A stretch of DNA of 12,732 nt from CAZWUK01 sp964636685. Its GTDB lineage: Bacteria > Bacillota > Clostridia > Christensenellales > CAG-138. The DNA is taken from positions 1 through 12,732 of the forward strand of contig CAZWUK010000062.1 of assembly GCA_964636685.1 (NCBI GenBank), in the 5' to 3' direction. Position 1 is the stretch's first letter. Every line of letters begins with the position of its first letter. Of the stretch, positions 6,757 through 12,732 are shown in pieces. Below the pieces are notes generated by a model. That model made no database searches. It saw only the letters and a program-made list of their open reading frames with translations, and had not been told where the DNA came from. A program made the position numbers and the translations under genes.

Positions 6757-7275
6757 TTACTGTGCGGGTTGGGCGTCCGCCAGCGCGAGAAAGCTCTTTT
6801 GCAGCTCCTCCGAGCCGTCCGCCATGATGAGGATTACAAGATTTCCGATGCTGTCCACGACAACGTCGCTTTTATCCACGCCGACACAGATCCATTTGTT
6901 CGGATTGCAATTCTTGCGAATATCTTCCTTTACCGCTTCCACATCCGCGCCATCCGGCAGACGCACAAGGCATACGGAATGCGCAACGGCGGTGATGAGC
7001 GCTTCAGAGGCAAGTCCCTCGGTAAATTCCAGACCGTCAACGCCCAGATAGTACCCCACGTTGTCCTTGTCGAGGACGATGTTGCCCAGCATGGGCAGCT
7101 CGAGTTTTGTGCCGCTGTACACCTTCTGCATAATATCTTCCAGAGAACCGGTCACTTCCGTGACTTCGGGCGTTGGCTCCGGCGTCGCTTCAACAACGGG
7201 CGTGTTTTTCTTGCAGCCAACGCCAACCAGCAGGACTGCGGAGATCACCAAGGCGAGAATCGTTTTTTGTTTCAT
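6757..7275 (-). CDS. Small lipoprotein, probable DUF4358 family
   Basis: This 172-residue protein has a lipoprotein signal peptide (MKQK, hydrophobic core, LVGVGC with lipidated Cys21) followed by a Pro/Glu/Thr linker (about 24-40, containing EATPEPTPEV). The folded part (about 43-168) has the pattern of DUF4358 proteins: a region around YYLGVDGLEFTE, a mid segment AHSVCLVRLPDGADVEAVKEDIRK, and a C-terminal strand GNLVILIM before a final helix. It is recognised by pattern only, so the family call is moderate. AAGGAG lies 8 bases before the ATG. Such small lipoproteins are often encoded near MBOAT/DHHW pairs in Clostridia (general knowledge), which fits the position just upstream, although a terminator separates them. 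Function unknown. Confidence 0.72.
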   Translation of the reverse strand: MKQKTILALVISAVLLVGVGCKKNTPVVEATPEPTPEVTEVTGSLEDIMQKVYSGTKLELPMLGNIVLDKDNVGYYLGVDGLEFTEGLASEALITAVAHSVCLVRLPDGADVEAVKEDIRKNCNPNKWICVGVDKSDVVVDSIGNLVILIMADGSEELQKSFLALADAQPAQ

Positions 7276-7390
7276 ATATCGGACTCCTTTTTGTGGGACA
7301 TTTTATTCTTAGCATGTCCATTTTCCATTAACACACGCCAGAACGTCAAAAAGTTGCAGACCCGGCATATTTTTGTCGCAAAAATTGAAT

Positions 7391-7437
7391 GCGCCGGATC
7401 CGCTTAACGCACCGGACTCCGCGCGCAGGCTTTTTTT
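7391..7437 (+). other. Imperfect hairpin with T7 tract on the + strand, no upstream + gene
   Basis: Two related GC-rich segments, 7391-7403 and 7409-7424, can fold back on each other through CCGGA/TCCGG-type pairing with bulges, and the + strand then reads AGGC followed by seven T (7431-7437). It looks like a + strand terminator, but no + strand gene ends here. It may be a small-RNA end, a remnant, or chance. Confidence 0.35.
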
Positions 7438-7456
7438 GCCTTCGCCCTTGGCTTTA

Positions 7457-7492
7457 CAAAAAGCGGCCATCGACGGAACCTTGTCGATGGCC
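7457..7492 (-). terminator. Intrinsic terminator of the Gfo/Idh/MocA oxidoreductase gene
   Basis: A perfect 10-bp stem (GGCCATCGAC 7465-7474 with GTCGATGGCC 7483-7492) around an 8-base loop is followed on the minus strand by GCTTTTTG. It lies 44 bases after the oxidoreductase stop, showing that this gene is not co-transcribed far into the lipoprotein gene downstream. Confidence 0.88.
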
Positions 7493-7536
7493 CAGGCTGC
7501 CAGCAAAAAACGAACGCCTGTTATACGTCGGCGATC

Positions 7537-8550
7537 TTACAGCTTGACCGGCTGCCCGCTGTGCCACGCGCTTGTGGTCGCAAGGGAAACCTCCGCCGCG
7601 CGAACGCCGTCATAGACGCTGACGCCGGGTTTTCTGCCCTCTCGTATGCAGCGAATGAACTCCTCCATCTCCAGGCGGTACGCCTCGGCGAAGCGACGCG
7701 GGAAATCCTCGATACATTCCGTCACCACGCCGTTCCCGTTGTAGAGAACGGCAAGATTCTTTTCCGGAACGGCACTGATGCGAATGCTGCCCGTCGTGCC
7801 GACGATCTCCGTCTCCACATGGTATCCATGCGGCGCCGTGCGTCCCACATGGACGATACCCGCGCCGCCGTTTGCAAAGCGGTACATGGCATAGCCCGTC
7901 TCCACATCGTCGATCTCGGCAAGCTCCGGATGCTTGAAGTTGGAGCCGAACGCATAAACCTCCGTCACTTCGCTGCCCAGATACCAGCGCATCAGGTCGA
8001 TGTCATGCGCCGCCATGTCGTTGAAAATACCGCCGGAGGTTGCGGCAAAGCGCATAAAGCCCGCAAAGTTTTTCTCCGGGTCGATGCCCGTCGCTTTGAC
8101 GAGATACGGCGTTCCAATTGCGCCCGCTTTGACTTTTTCCATCGCATAGGCGTAGGACGGATCATACCGCCGCATGAAACCGAGGAAAAACACACTGTCG
8201 GGATGCGCTTCCACCGCCTGCTGCGCTTCCTTGCATTGTTCCAGCGACAGACCGAGCGGTTTTTCCGAAAAAACATGCTTTCCCGCCGCCAGCGCTTCCG
8301 CGATCTGCCAGCAATGCTCGCCGCTGGGCGTTACAATCGCCACCGCGTCGATGTCAGCATTTTTCAGCATCTCTCGATAATCGGTGTACACATCCGCAAC
8401 CTGCAATTCCGTTTTCGCATACTCCAGCTCTGCCGGAACAATGGAACAGGCCGCCGTCAGTTCTGCTCCGGGGATCTGATAACGCAAATGCTTTGCGTGG
8501 GTCTTCCCAAGCCTTCCGAGCCCAACAATGCCAACCTTGATGGAATTCAT
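7537..8550 (-). CDS. Gfo/Idh/MocA family NAD(P)-dependent oxidoreductase, myo-inositol 2-dehydrogenase-like
   Basis: This 337-residue cytoplasmic dehydrogenase has an N-terminal Rossmann fold with VGIVGLGRLGKTHA (6-19), a conserved VTPSGEH (73-79) and the EKP motif at 96-98 with catalytic Lys97. The C-terminal domain carries GGIFNDMAAHDIDLMRW (173-189), giving the Asp178/His182 pair used for proton transfer. The spacing closely matches IolG-type inositol 2-dehydrogenases, which oxidise myo- or scyllo-inositol to the keto-inositol with NAD+. The family is broad, so the substrate could be another polyol or sugar. AAGGAG lies 9 bases before the ATG. It appears monocistronic, with its own terminator and no iol genes nearby; the catabolic pathway, if any, is encoded elsewhere. 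Confidence 0.92.
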   Translation of the reverse strand: MNSIKVGIVGLGRLGKTHAKHLRYQIPGAELTAACSIVPAELEYAKTELQVADVYTDYREMLKNADIDAVAIVTPSGEHCWQIAEALAAGKHVFSEKPLGLSLEQCKEAQQAVEAHPDSVFFLGFMRRYDPSYAYAMEKVKAGAIGTPYLVKATGIDPEKNFAGFMRFAATSGGIFNDMAAHDIDLMRWYLGSEVTEVYAFGSNFKHPELAEIDDVETGYAMYRFANGGAGIVHVGRTAPHGYHVETEIVGTTGSIRISAVPEKNLAVLYNGNGVVTECIEDFPRRFAEAYRLEMEEFIRCIREGRKPGVSVYDGVRAAEVSLATTSAWHSGQPVKL

Positions 8551-8580
8551 ACGTATGTTCTCCTTATTCTATTTTTTAAT

Positions 8581-8595
8581 CGGAGCCGCGCTCCG
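8581..8595. repeat. Short perfect inverted repeat upstream of the oxidoreductase gene
   Basis: CGGAGC (8581-8586) and GCTCCG (8590-8595) flank a 3-base centre, about 30 bases upstream of the oxidoreductase ATG. It is not followed by a T-tract on either strand, so it is not a terminator. It could be an operator, but no clear promoter was found around it, so the role is unknown. Confidence 0.35.
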
Positions 8596-8671
8596 CAAAC
8601 GGCGATAAAAAAGAACTGTGCAAAAATACAGGTCAAACAAGCGGTCACAGGCAAAAAAGAACGGTTTGTCA

Positions 8672-8721
8672 AGAAAACGGCGCGCATAGGATCGCCCACA
8701 GGGTCTTGCGGCGGGCGATCC
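8672..8721 (-). terminator. Probable terminator downstream of the mreB-family gene
   Basis: GGATCGCCC (8689-8697) and GGGCGATCC (8713-8721) form a perfect 9-bp stem with a 15-base loop. On the minus strand a short T-run (TTTTC) follows about 11 bases after the stem. It begins 12 bases after the mreB stop. The long loop and distant T-run make it weaker than the other terminators here. Confidence 0.55.
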
Positions 8722-8732
8722 ATCGCCAAGTG

Positions 8733-9770
8733 TCAGCCTTCAAAGTATTCGCCGCGGCGATAATCGTATACGGCGCTGTTGTATTGCGCCATGTCCTCCA
8801 GCACCTTCCCTGTCCCCCTGACAACGCAGGAAACCGGATCCTCCGCCACGCGGCAAGGAACGTTTGTGCGCTCGGAAATATACGCGTCAATACCATTGAG
8901 CAGCGCGCCGCCTCCCGTGATGCAGATGCCGCTCTCCGTAATATCCGTTGCCAGCTCGGGCGGCGTTCGCTCAAACAGCGACCGCACGCGCTCCACAATC
9001 AGGCTCAGCGGCTCCGCAATCGCATCCACCATCTCATTGGTACCCACCGGGATGGATTCCGGCAGACCGGTAATCAGGCTCCTGCCGCGAATGTCAATGA
9101 TCTGCTGTTCCTTCTGACTGTGCGCCGTACCGTAGGTAATCTTGATATCCTCGGCGTTCCGCTCTCCGACGGACAGGCTGTGCTTGCGCTTCATGTAGCG
9201 CACAAAGGCCTCGTCGAACTTATCGCCGGCACATTTGATGGAATCGGAGATCACGATGCTTCCGTAGGAAATCACCGCGATGTCGGTCGTTCCGCCGCCG
9301 ATATCCAGCACCATGTTGCCCGTTGGCTGCATGATGTCAACGCCCGCGCCGATGGCCGCCGCAATCGGTTCCTCGATGAGATAGGAATAGCGTGCCCCCG
9401 CCTCCGCCGTGGCTTCAATGACACAGCGCTTTTCCGCCTCCGTCACGCCGGAGGGAACGCAGACGACCGCACGGGGTTTGAAAAAGTATTTCGTTCCAAC
9501 GACCTTTTTAAAAAAGTAATGCAGCATGCGCGCCGTCACATCAAAATTGGAAATGACGCCGTCGCGCAGCGGTCTTATCACAACGATGTTTGCCGGTGCG
9601 CGTCCCATCATGCGGCGCGCCTCCTCACCGATGGCGACAATCCTTCCTGTAATGCGTTCGACCGCCACGACAGAAGGCTCCTGCAATACGACGCCCTTGC
9701 CTTTGACATAGACCAGTATGCTGGAAGTGCCAAGATCGATCCCGACATCCGAAGTTTCAAATAATCCCAT
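8733..9770 (-). CDS. Rod shape-determining protein, MreB/Mbl family
   Basis: This 345-residue bacterial actin polymerises under the membrane and guides peptidoglycan synthesis along the cell cylinder. The actin-fold ATP site is visible: phosphate-1 DVGIDLGTSS (8-17), EEPIAAAIGAG (133-143), phosphate-2 LDIGGGTTDI (155-164) and adenosine motif GICITGGGALLNG (281-293). The N-terminal VKGKGVVLQEPSVVA (22-36) is diagnostic of MreB/Mbl. Within phosphate-1 the usual GTANT-like stretch reads GTSSI, a small deviation. The start at ATG 9770 has an AAAGGG six bases upstream. It is solitary: no mreC, mreD or cell-division genes adjoin, which suggests an Mbl/MreBH-like paralogue rather than the canonical mreBCD gene; the symbol is left open because paralogues cannot be separated by eye. 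Confidence 0.95.
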   Translation of the reverse strand: MGLFETSDVGIDLGTSSILVYVKGKGVVLQEPSVVAVERITGRIVAIGEEARRMMGRAPANIVVIRPLRDGVISNFDVTARMLHYFFKKVVGTKYFFKPRAVVCVPSGVTEAEKRCVIEATAEAGARYSYLIEEPIAAAIGAGVDIMQPTGNMVLDIGGGTTDIAVISYGSIVISDSIKCAGDKFDEAFVRYMKRKHSLSVGERNAEDIKITYGTAHSQKEQQIIDIRGRSLITGLPESIPVGTNEMVDAIAEPLSLIVERVRSLFERTPPELATDITESGICITGGGALLNGIDAYISERTNVPCRVAEDPVSCVVRGTGKVLEDMAQYNSAVYDYRRGEYFEG

Positions 9771-9842
9771 TGGAAGCCCTTTCCGTGTTGTACACGCTCT
9801 ATACCATACGATGCTTTCATCCTATGGTTCTGCTTATATTCT

Positions 9843-9872
9843 ATCATACACCGAAAAGCCTGCTTCGGGCAA
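9843..9872 (-). promoter_or_regulatory. Putative promoter of the mreB-family gene
   Basis: On the minus strand TTGCCC (plus 9867-9872) and TATGAT (plus 9843-9848) are 18 bases apart, roughly 70 bases upstream of the ATG at 9770. The -10 is good and the -35 matches at four of six positions. Other AT-rich -10-like words lie nearby (TAGAAT, TATAGA), so the exact start of transcription is uncertain. Confidence 0.4.
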
Positions 9873-9945
9873 TCCTATTGTTGAAAAACAACGCCGCGGC
9901 AATCAAGGACGTCCTCGAAAGCATCGCATAACTTTGTTGCACAGC

Positions 9946-9974
9946 TGGACTTTTTCTTCGATTTCCCGTATAAT
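9946..9974 (+). promoter_or_regulatory. Sigma-A promoter of the M29 peptidase-yitT operon
   Basis: TGGACT (9946-9951) and a perfect TATAAT (9969-9974) are 17 bases apart. Transcription would start near 9981, giving a leader of about 70 bases. A direct repeat of TATACAT (9984-9990 and 9997-10003) lies just after the expected start point and might bind a regulator. Confidence 0.72.
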
Positions 9975-10052
9975 TTCAAAGGATATACATCCGATTTATA
10001 CATGTTTTGCGCTCGTTTGCAGAGCATGACAGAACACTTCAGGAGGAAACAC

Positions 10053-11174
10053 ATGCACGACGAAAGACTAGACCGGCTGGCAAAGCTTCTACTGACGCAC
10101 TCGCTGCGCCTTTCCAAGGGCGAACTGTTTGAAATCAACGCCGCCCTTCCGGCAAAACCGCTCATAAAGGCGCTCATGAAGCAGGCAAACGCCATCGGCG
10201 CGATTCCCTGCCCCCGTTTGGAGGACGACGAGCTGATGCGCCTGTTTTACGGGTTCATCGACGCCGATCATCCCGAGGATTCGCTTCCCGCGATTCGGAG
10301 CATGGTGGAGTGGAAGCAGGCATACTGGAAGCATATCGCCGCACATGTGGACATCGGCGTGGATGAAAACGACGCCGAGCTTTCCGGCGTCAACAGCCGC
10401 GCGCTGGCGCTGTATCGCAAGGAAAACAAGCCCATCCGCGATCTGATGATCGACGAACGTCGCTGGGTCTATCTGCATTGGCCCACCATGGCGGACGCGC
10501 AGAAGGCCGGCATGTGCTATGACGATTTCTTCGATTTTTTCCTGAATGCGGCATTGGTGGACTATGACGCCATGCACCGCAGCATGGAACCGCTCATCGA
10601 GCTGATGCAAAAAACAAACGATGTGCGCATTGTCGGGCCAGATACGGATATCCGCTTCTCGATTGCGGGCATGAACGTCGTCCCCTGCATCGGCGAGCGA
10701 AACATCCCCGACGGCGAGGTTTACACAGCTCCCGTCCGCGACAGTGCCAACGGGTATGTGCACTACAACACTGCGGCCATGCGATACGGCAAAAAGTTTG
10801 AATCGCCGCGCCTGGTGTTCAAAAAAGGGCATATCGAGGAAGCAACCTGCGCCGGCGACAGCAAAGGCTTCAACGATCTGCTGAACGCGGACGAAGGCGC
10901 ACGCTATCTTGGCGAATTTGCGCTCGGCGTCAACAACGCCATCGATCGCGCCATCGGCAATACGCTCTATGACGAAAAGATCGGCGGCTCCTTCCATCTC
11001 ACGCCCGGCAATTCCTATGCCTCAGCGCCCAATGGCAACCACTCCCAGCTGCATCTGGATATCGTTTGCATCCAGACAAAAGCGTATGGCGGCGGTGAGA
11101 TCTGGTTTGACGGAAAGCTCATTCGCAAGGACGGCGTGTTCGTACCCGAATCGCTTTCGAGGCTGAACCCATGA
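10053..11174 (+). CDS. M29 family metallo-aminopeptidase
   Basis: This 373-residue cytoplasmic exopeptidase removes N-terminal residues from peptides using a two-metal centre. By comparison with Thermus aminopeptidase T, all metal ligands are present: Glu222 in IPDGEV, Glu288 in LGEFALG, His315 and Tyr322 in GSFHLTPGNSY, and His334 and Asp336 in LHLDIV; the Glu222-Glu288 and His315-Tyr322 spacings equal those of the Thermus enzyme. LHWPTMADAQKAGM (141-154) fits the family's conserved W-P-T segment. It is somewhat shorter than the roughly 410 residues typical of M29. The start is set by AGGAGG (10041-10046) six bases before ATG 10053; the frame is open further upstream to 10002 but without a comparable ribosome site. 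The stop overlaps the yitT-family start as ATGA, indicating translational coupling. Confidence 0.93.
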   Translation: MHDERLDRLAKLLLTHSLRLSKGELFEINAALPAKPLIKALMKQANAIGAIPCPRLEDDELMRLFYGFIDADHPEDSLPAIRSMVEWKQAYWKHIAAHVDIGVDENDAELSGVNSRALALYRKENKPIRDLMIDERRWVYLHWPTMADAQKAGMCYDDFFDFFLNAALVDYDAMHRSMEPLIELMQKTNDVRIVGPDTDIRFSIAGMNVVPCIGERNIPDGEVYTAPVRDSANGYVHYNTAAMRYGKKFESPRLVFKKGHIEEATCAGDSKGFNDLLNADEGARYLGEFALGVNNAIDRAIGNTLYDEKIGGSFHLTPGNSYASAPNGNHSQLHLDIVCIQTKAYGGGEIWFDGKLIRKDGVFVPESLSRLNP

Positions 11175-12031
11175 AGCAGACCATCTCGCAGTGGCTGATC
11201 GATATTACGGTGATCGTTGCAGGCGCGCTGCTTGTTGCCGCGGGGCTTGTCATGTTTACAATTCCCAACAACATCGCCCCCGGCGGCGTTTCAGGTCTTG
11301 CCACCGCGCTGGCGTATATTTCTCCCATCCGCGTGGGTCTATGGACGTTCCTTTTGAATGTGCCGCTTGTGCTTTTGGCATTGTGGAAACTCGGGTTTAA
11401 GCCGCTGGTAAAAACGCTTATCGGCACGGTGCTGCTGTCCCTCTTTATCGACCTTCTCACCCCCATTCTTCCCGCGTATGTGAATAACCCCCTGCTTGCG
11501 GCGGTGCTGGGCGGCGTCATTATGGGCGTCGGCATGGGAATCATCTTTCTGCGCGGCGCGACGACCGGCGGCACGGATCTCATCAGCATGATGCTCAATC
11601 GCGTGCTTCCAAATGTTTCCATGGGTTCACTGCTGCTATGTGTGGATTCCTGCGTCATCATATTTGCCATGATCGTATTCCGTGACATCGAGGTCGCGCT
11701 CTATTCCATCGTCACGTTGTTTGTCACAACAAAGATGATTGACAGCATCATGCAGGGCGTGGACTACGCCAAGGTTGTTTATGTCGTTACGGAGCACGGT
11801 AGCGAGCTGAACCAAATTCTCGCGCAGGAGCTGGGACGCGGCGTTACCATCGTCGATGGTCGCGGCGGATACTCCAATCGCGGCAAGCAGGTGCTGATGG
11901 TCGTTACCCGAAGAAACGTCCTCACCCAGACTCTCCGCGCGATCAAGCAGCACGACAAAAGCGCCTTTATCTTCGTCACAAATGCCGCGGAGGTGCACGG
12001 CGAGGGCTTTAAGCCCATGGACGGGGATTGA
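11171..12031 (+). CDS. YitT family membrane protein (DUF161 + DUF2179)
   Basis: This 286-residue protein has about six membrane segments in residues 10-190, with the conserved PNNIAPGGVSG at 32-42 and RGATTGGTD at 128-136, and a soluble C-terminal DUF2179 domain (about 195-280) with GRGVT (222-226), GGY (232-234) and VLMVVTRR (241-248). Length and order match YitT-family proteins, which are widespread in Firmicutes and have no firmly established function; a transport or signalling role is often suggested. Its ATG overlaps the M29 aminopeptidase stop by four bases and has only a weak GAGG upstream, so translation is probably coupled. The pairing could mean that the transporter handles peptides or amino acids, but that is speculation; such overlaps may simply reflect compact gene packing. 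Confidence 0.92.
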   Translation: MKQTISQWLIDITVIVAGALLVAAGLVMFTIPNNIAPGGVSGLATALAYISPIRVGLWTFLLNVPLVLLALWKLGFKPLVKTLIGTVLLSLFIDLLTPILPAYVNNPLLAAVLGGVIMGVGMGIIFLRGATTGGTDLISMMLNRVLPNVSMGSLLLCVDSCVIIFAMIVFRDIEVALYSIVTLFVTTKMIDSIMQGVDYAKVVYVVTEHGSELNQILAQELGRGVTIVDGRGGYSNRGKQVLMVVTRRNVLTQTLRAIKQHDKSAFIFVTNAAEVHGEGFKPMDGD

Positions 12032-12033
12032 TT

Positions 12034-12061
12034 TTGACGAATGACTGTTTTATGGTATACT
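12034..12061 (+). promoter_or_regulatory. Sigma-A promoter with extended -10 for the zinc-ribbon gene
   Basis: TTGACG (12034-12039) and TATACT (12056-12061) are 16 bases apart, and TGG directly before the -10 supplies an extended -10 element. It starts three bases after the yitT-family stop and lies 41 bases before the ATG at 12103, so the zinc-ribbon gene can be expressed on its own. Confidence 0.78.
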
Positions 12062-12102
12062 GGTCGAAATAAGAAATTTGACTATCATCGGAGGACAGAA
12101 AT

Positions 12103-12720
12103 ATGAAATACTGTACCCATTGCGGTGCGCCGATTGACGATTTGGCCAAGTTCTGCAGCGCTTGCGGTCAGGAGTGTCTGCAAGTATCGCCGCAGTCCAC
12201 GCAGCCCCAGAGCGATCCGTATAACGCTTCTGAAGCGCCCGTGCAGACGGACTGTCGGCAGGCAGAGCCCTATGCCGGCTACACGCAGCCGCAGGCGGCA
12301 GCCTTTAACGCTTACCGTCCTGAAGCGCAGGCTTCTGCGTACCAGTCCAATTCGGCACAGCCGCCGATTACCGCACAAAAACGCGGCAATTGGGCCGGTA
12401 TCGTTGGGTTTATTCTTTCAATTTGCGCGCTTTTGATCTGTCTGTTACCCTATTACGGCGTCGAGATCGGGTTGTTCGGTCTGGTGTTTTCCATCATCGG
12501 CATCTGCCTTGCCAAAAAGCGTAACGGAAAAAAAGGGCTGGCGATTGCCGGTACCGTCATCTCGGCGGTCGTCATCGCGTTTTCGCTGCTCTGGACAACG
12601 TTTGTCGTAAAGCTGCTCACAAGCGACGTTACCTCCGAATCGATTGATAGCTTTATGGATCAATTCTCTGATTACTCGGAATTTTCTGATTTCGATTTTT
12701 CGGATTATTCCCAGTTCTAA
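12103..12720 (+). CDS. Zinc-ribbon, DUF4190-type membrane protein
   Basis: This 205-residue protein opens with a zinc ribbon, CTHC (4-7) and CSAC (18-21), giving four cysteine ligands. A Gln/Ala/Tyr/Pro-rich low-complexity linker follows (about 30-93), then a hydrophobic domain with about three membrane segments (97-115, 119-137 and 146-169) and the GKKGLAIAGTVIS stretch (142-154) typical of DUF4190. The C-terminal tail (about 180-205) is rich in Ser, Asp, Phe and Tyr in a repeating FSDY/FSDF pattern. GGAGGAC lies six bases before the ATG. Proteins of this architecture are common in Firmicutes and have no known function; the cytoplasmic zinc ribbon may mediate protein contacts. The start of a possible hairpin (CCC, TTTC, GGG) follows the stop, but the window ends there. 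Confidence 0.86.
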   Translation: MKYCTHCGAPIDDLAKFCSACGQECLQVSPQSTQPQSDPYNASEAPVQTDCRQAEPYAGYTQPQAAAFNAYRPEAQASAYQSNSAQPPITAQKRGNWAGIVGFILSICALLICLLPYYGVEIGLFGLVFSIIGICLAKKRNGKKGLAIAGTVISAVVIAFSLLWTTFVVKLLTSDVTSESIDSFMDQFSDYSEFSDFDFSDYSQF

Positions 12721-12732
12721 CCCTTTCGGGCA

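Noticed and set aside
7561..8763. Long + strand open frame (400 codons) opposite the oxidoreductase gene
   Set aside because: No ribosome site or domain; the opposite strand has a complete Gfo/Idh/MocA protein with its catalytic residues.
8706..9764. Long + strand open frame (352 codons) opposite the mreB-family gene
   Set aside because: Antisense to an intact MreB with all nucleotide-binding motifs; composition is Arg/His-rich and unlike a folded protein.
10002..10052. Upstream start of the M29 peptidase at 10002
   Set aside because: No ribosome site, while AGGAGG with six-base spacing precedes ATG 10053.
10089..10997. Minus-strand open frame (302 codons) opposite the M29 peptidase
   Set aside because: The + strand frame carries all six metal ligands and a strong ribosome site, so this is a shadow.
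1..12732. Mobile element, prophage, CRISPR array, tRNA or riboswitch
   Set aside because: No transposase, integrase, regular spaced repeats, cloverleaf or conserved leader structure could be seen; the genes are all housekeeping-like or envelope-related.

Overview
The window reads as an ordinary chromosomal segment of a moderately GC-rich Gram-positive anaerobe, most likely a member of the Clostridia (inference). Supporting signs are strong AGGAGG-type ribosome binding sites, compact intrinsic terminators, lipoprotein signal peptides followed by Thr/Pro/Glu-rich linkers, and family combinations common in Clostridia: PadR + DUF1700/HAAS + DUF4097, MBOAT + DHHW + DUF4358-like lipoprotein, M29 peptidase, YitT, and an MsmK-type sugar ABC ATPase. 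No phage, transposon, CRISPR, tRNA or rRNA is visible.

Layout. 1-516 (+): 3' part of a sugar-type ABC transporter ATPase, followed by a terminator. 619-1822 (-): msrA and a lipoprotein cyclophilin in one operon (reading order: cyclophilin, then msrA with an 8-base overlap). 1823-1976: a divergent regulatory region. 1977-4025 (+): a three-gene operon with nearly contiguous or overlapping genes (PadR repressor, membrane HAAS/DUF1700 protein, membrane-anchored DUF4097 beta-repeat protein), led by a consensus promoter with a 7+7 inverted repeat inside it. It ends in a terminator shared with the convergent next operon. 4111-6628 (-): MBOAT O-acyltransferase and its DHHW/AlgJ-like partner. 6757-7275 (-): a small DUF4358-like lipoprotein with its own terminator. 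7537-8550 (-): a Gfo/Idh/MocA (myo-inositol dehydrogenase-like) oxidoreductase with a terminator. 8733-9770 (-): a solitary MreB-family actin homologue. 10053-12031 (+): an M29 aminopeptidase translationally coupled to a YitT/DUF2179 membrane protein. 12103-12720 (+): a zinc-ribbon/DUF4190 membrane protein with an unusual Ser/Asp/aromatic tail and its own promoter.

Together, much of the window concerns the cell envelope: surface polymer O-acylation (MBOAT/DHHW), secreted-protein folding (lipoprotein cyclophilin), shape (MreB) and a PadR-controlled envelope module. No intergenic gap exceeds 300 bases; the largest, 9771-10052, holds two divergent promoters and short repeats. I do not see a clearly new system. 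The most interesting points are the PadR operon with its putative operator and the MBOAT/DHHW/lipoprotein cluster, both of which resemble recurring but functionally little-characterised modules.
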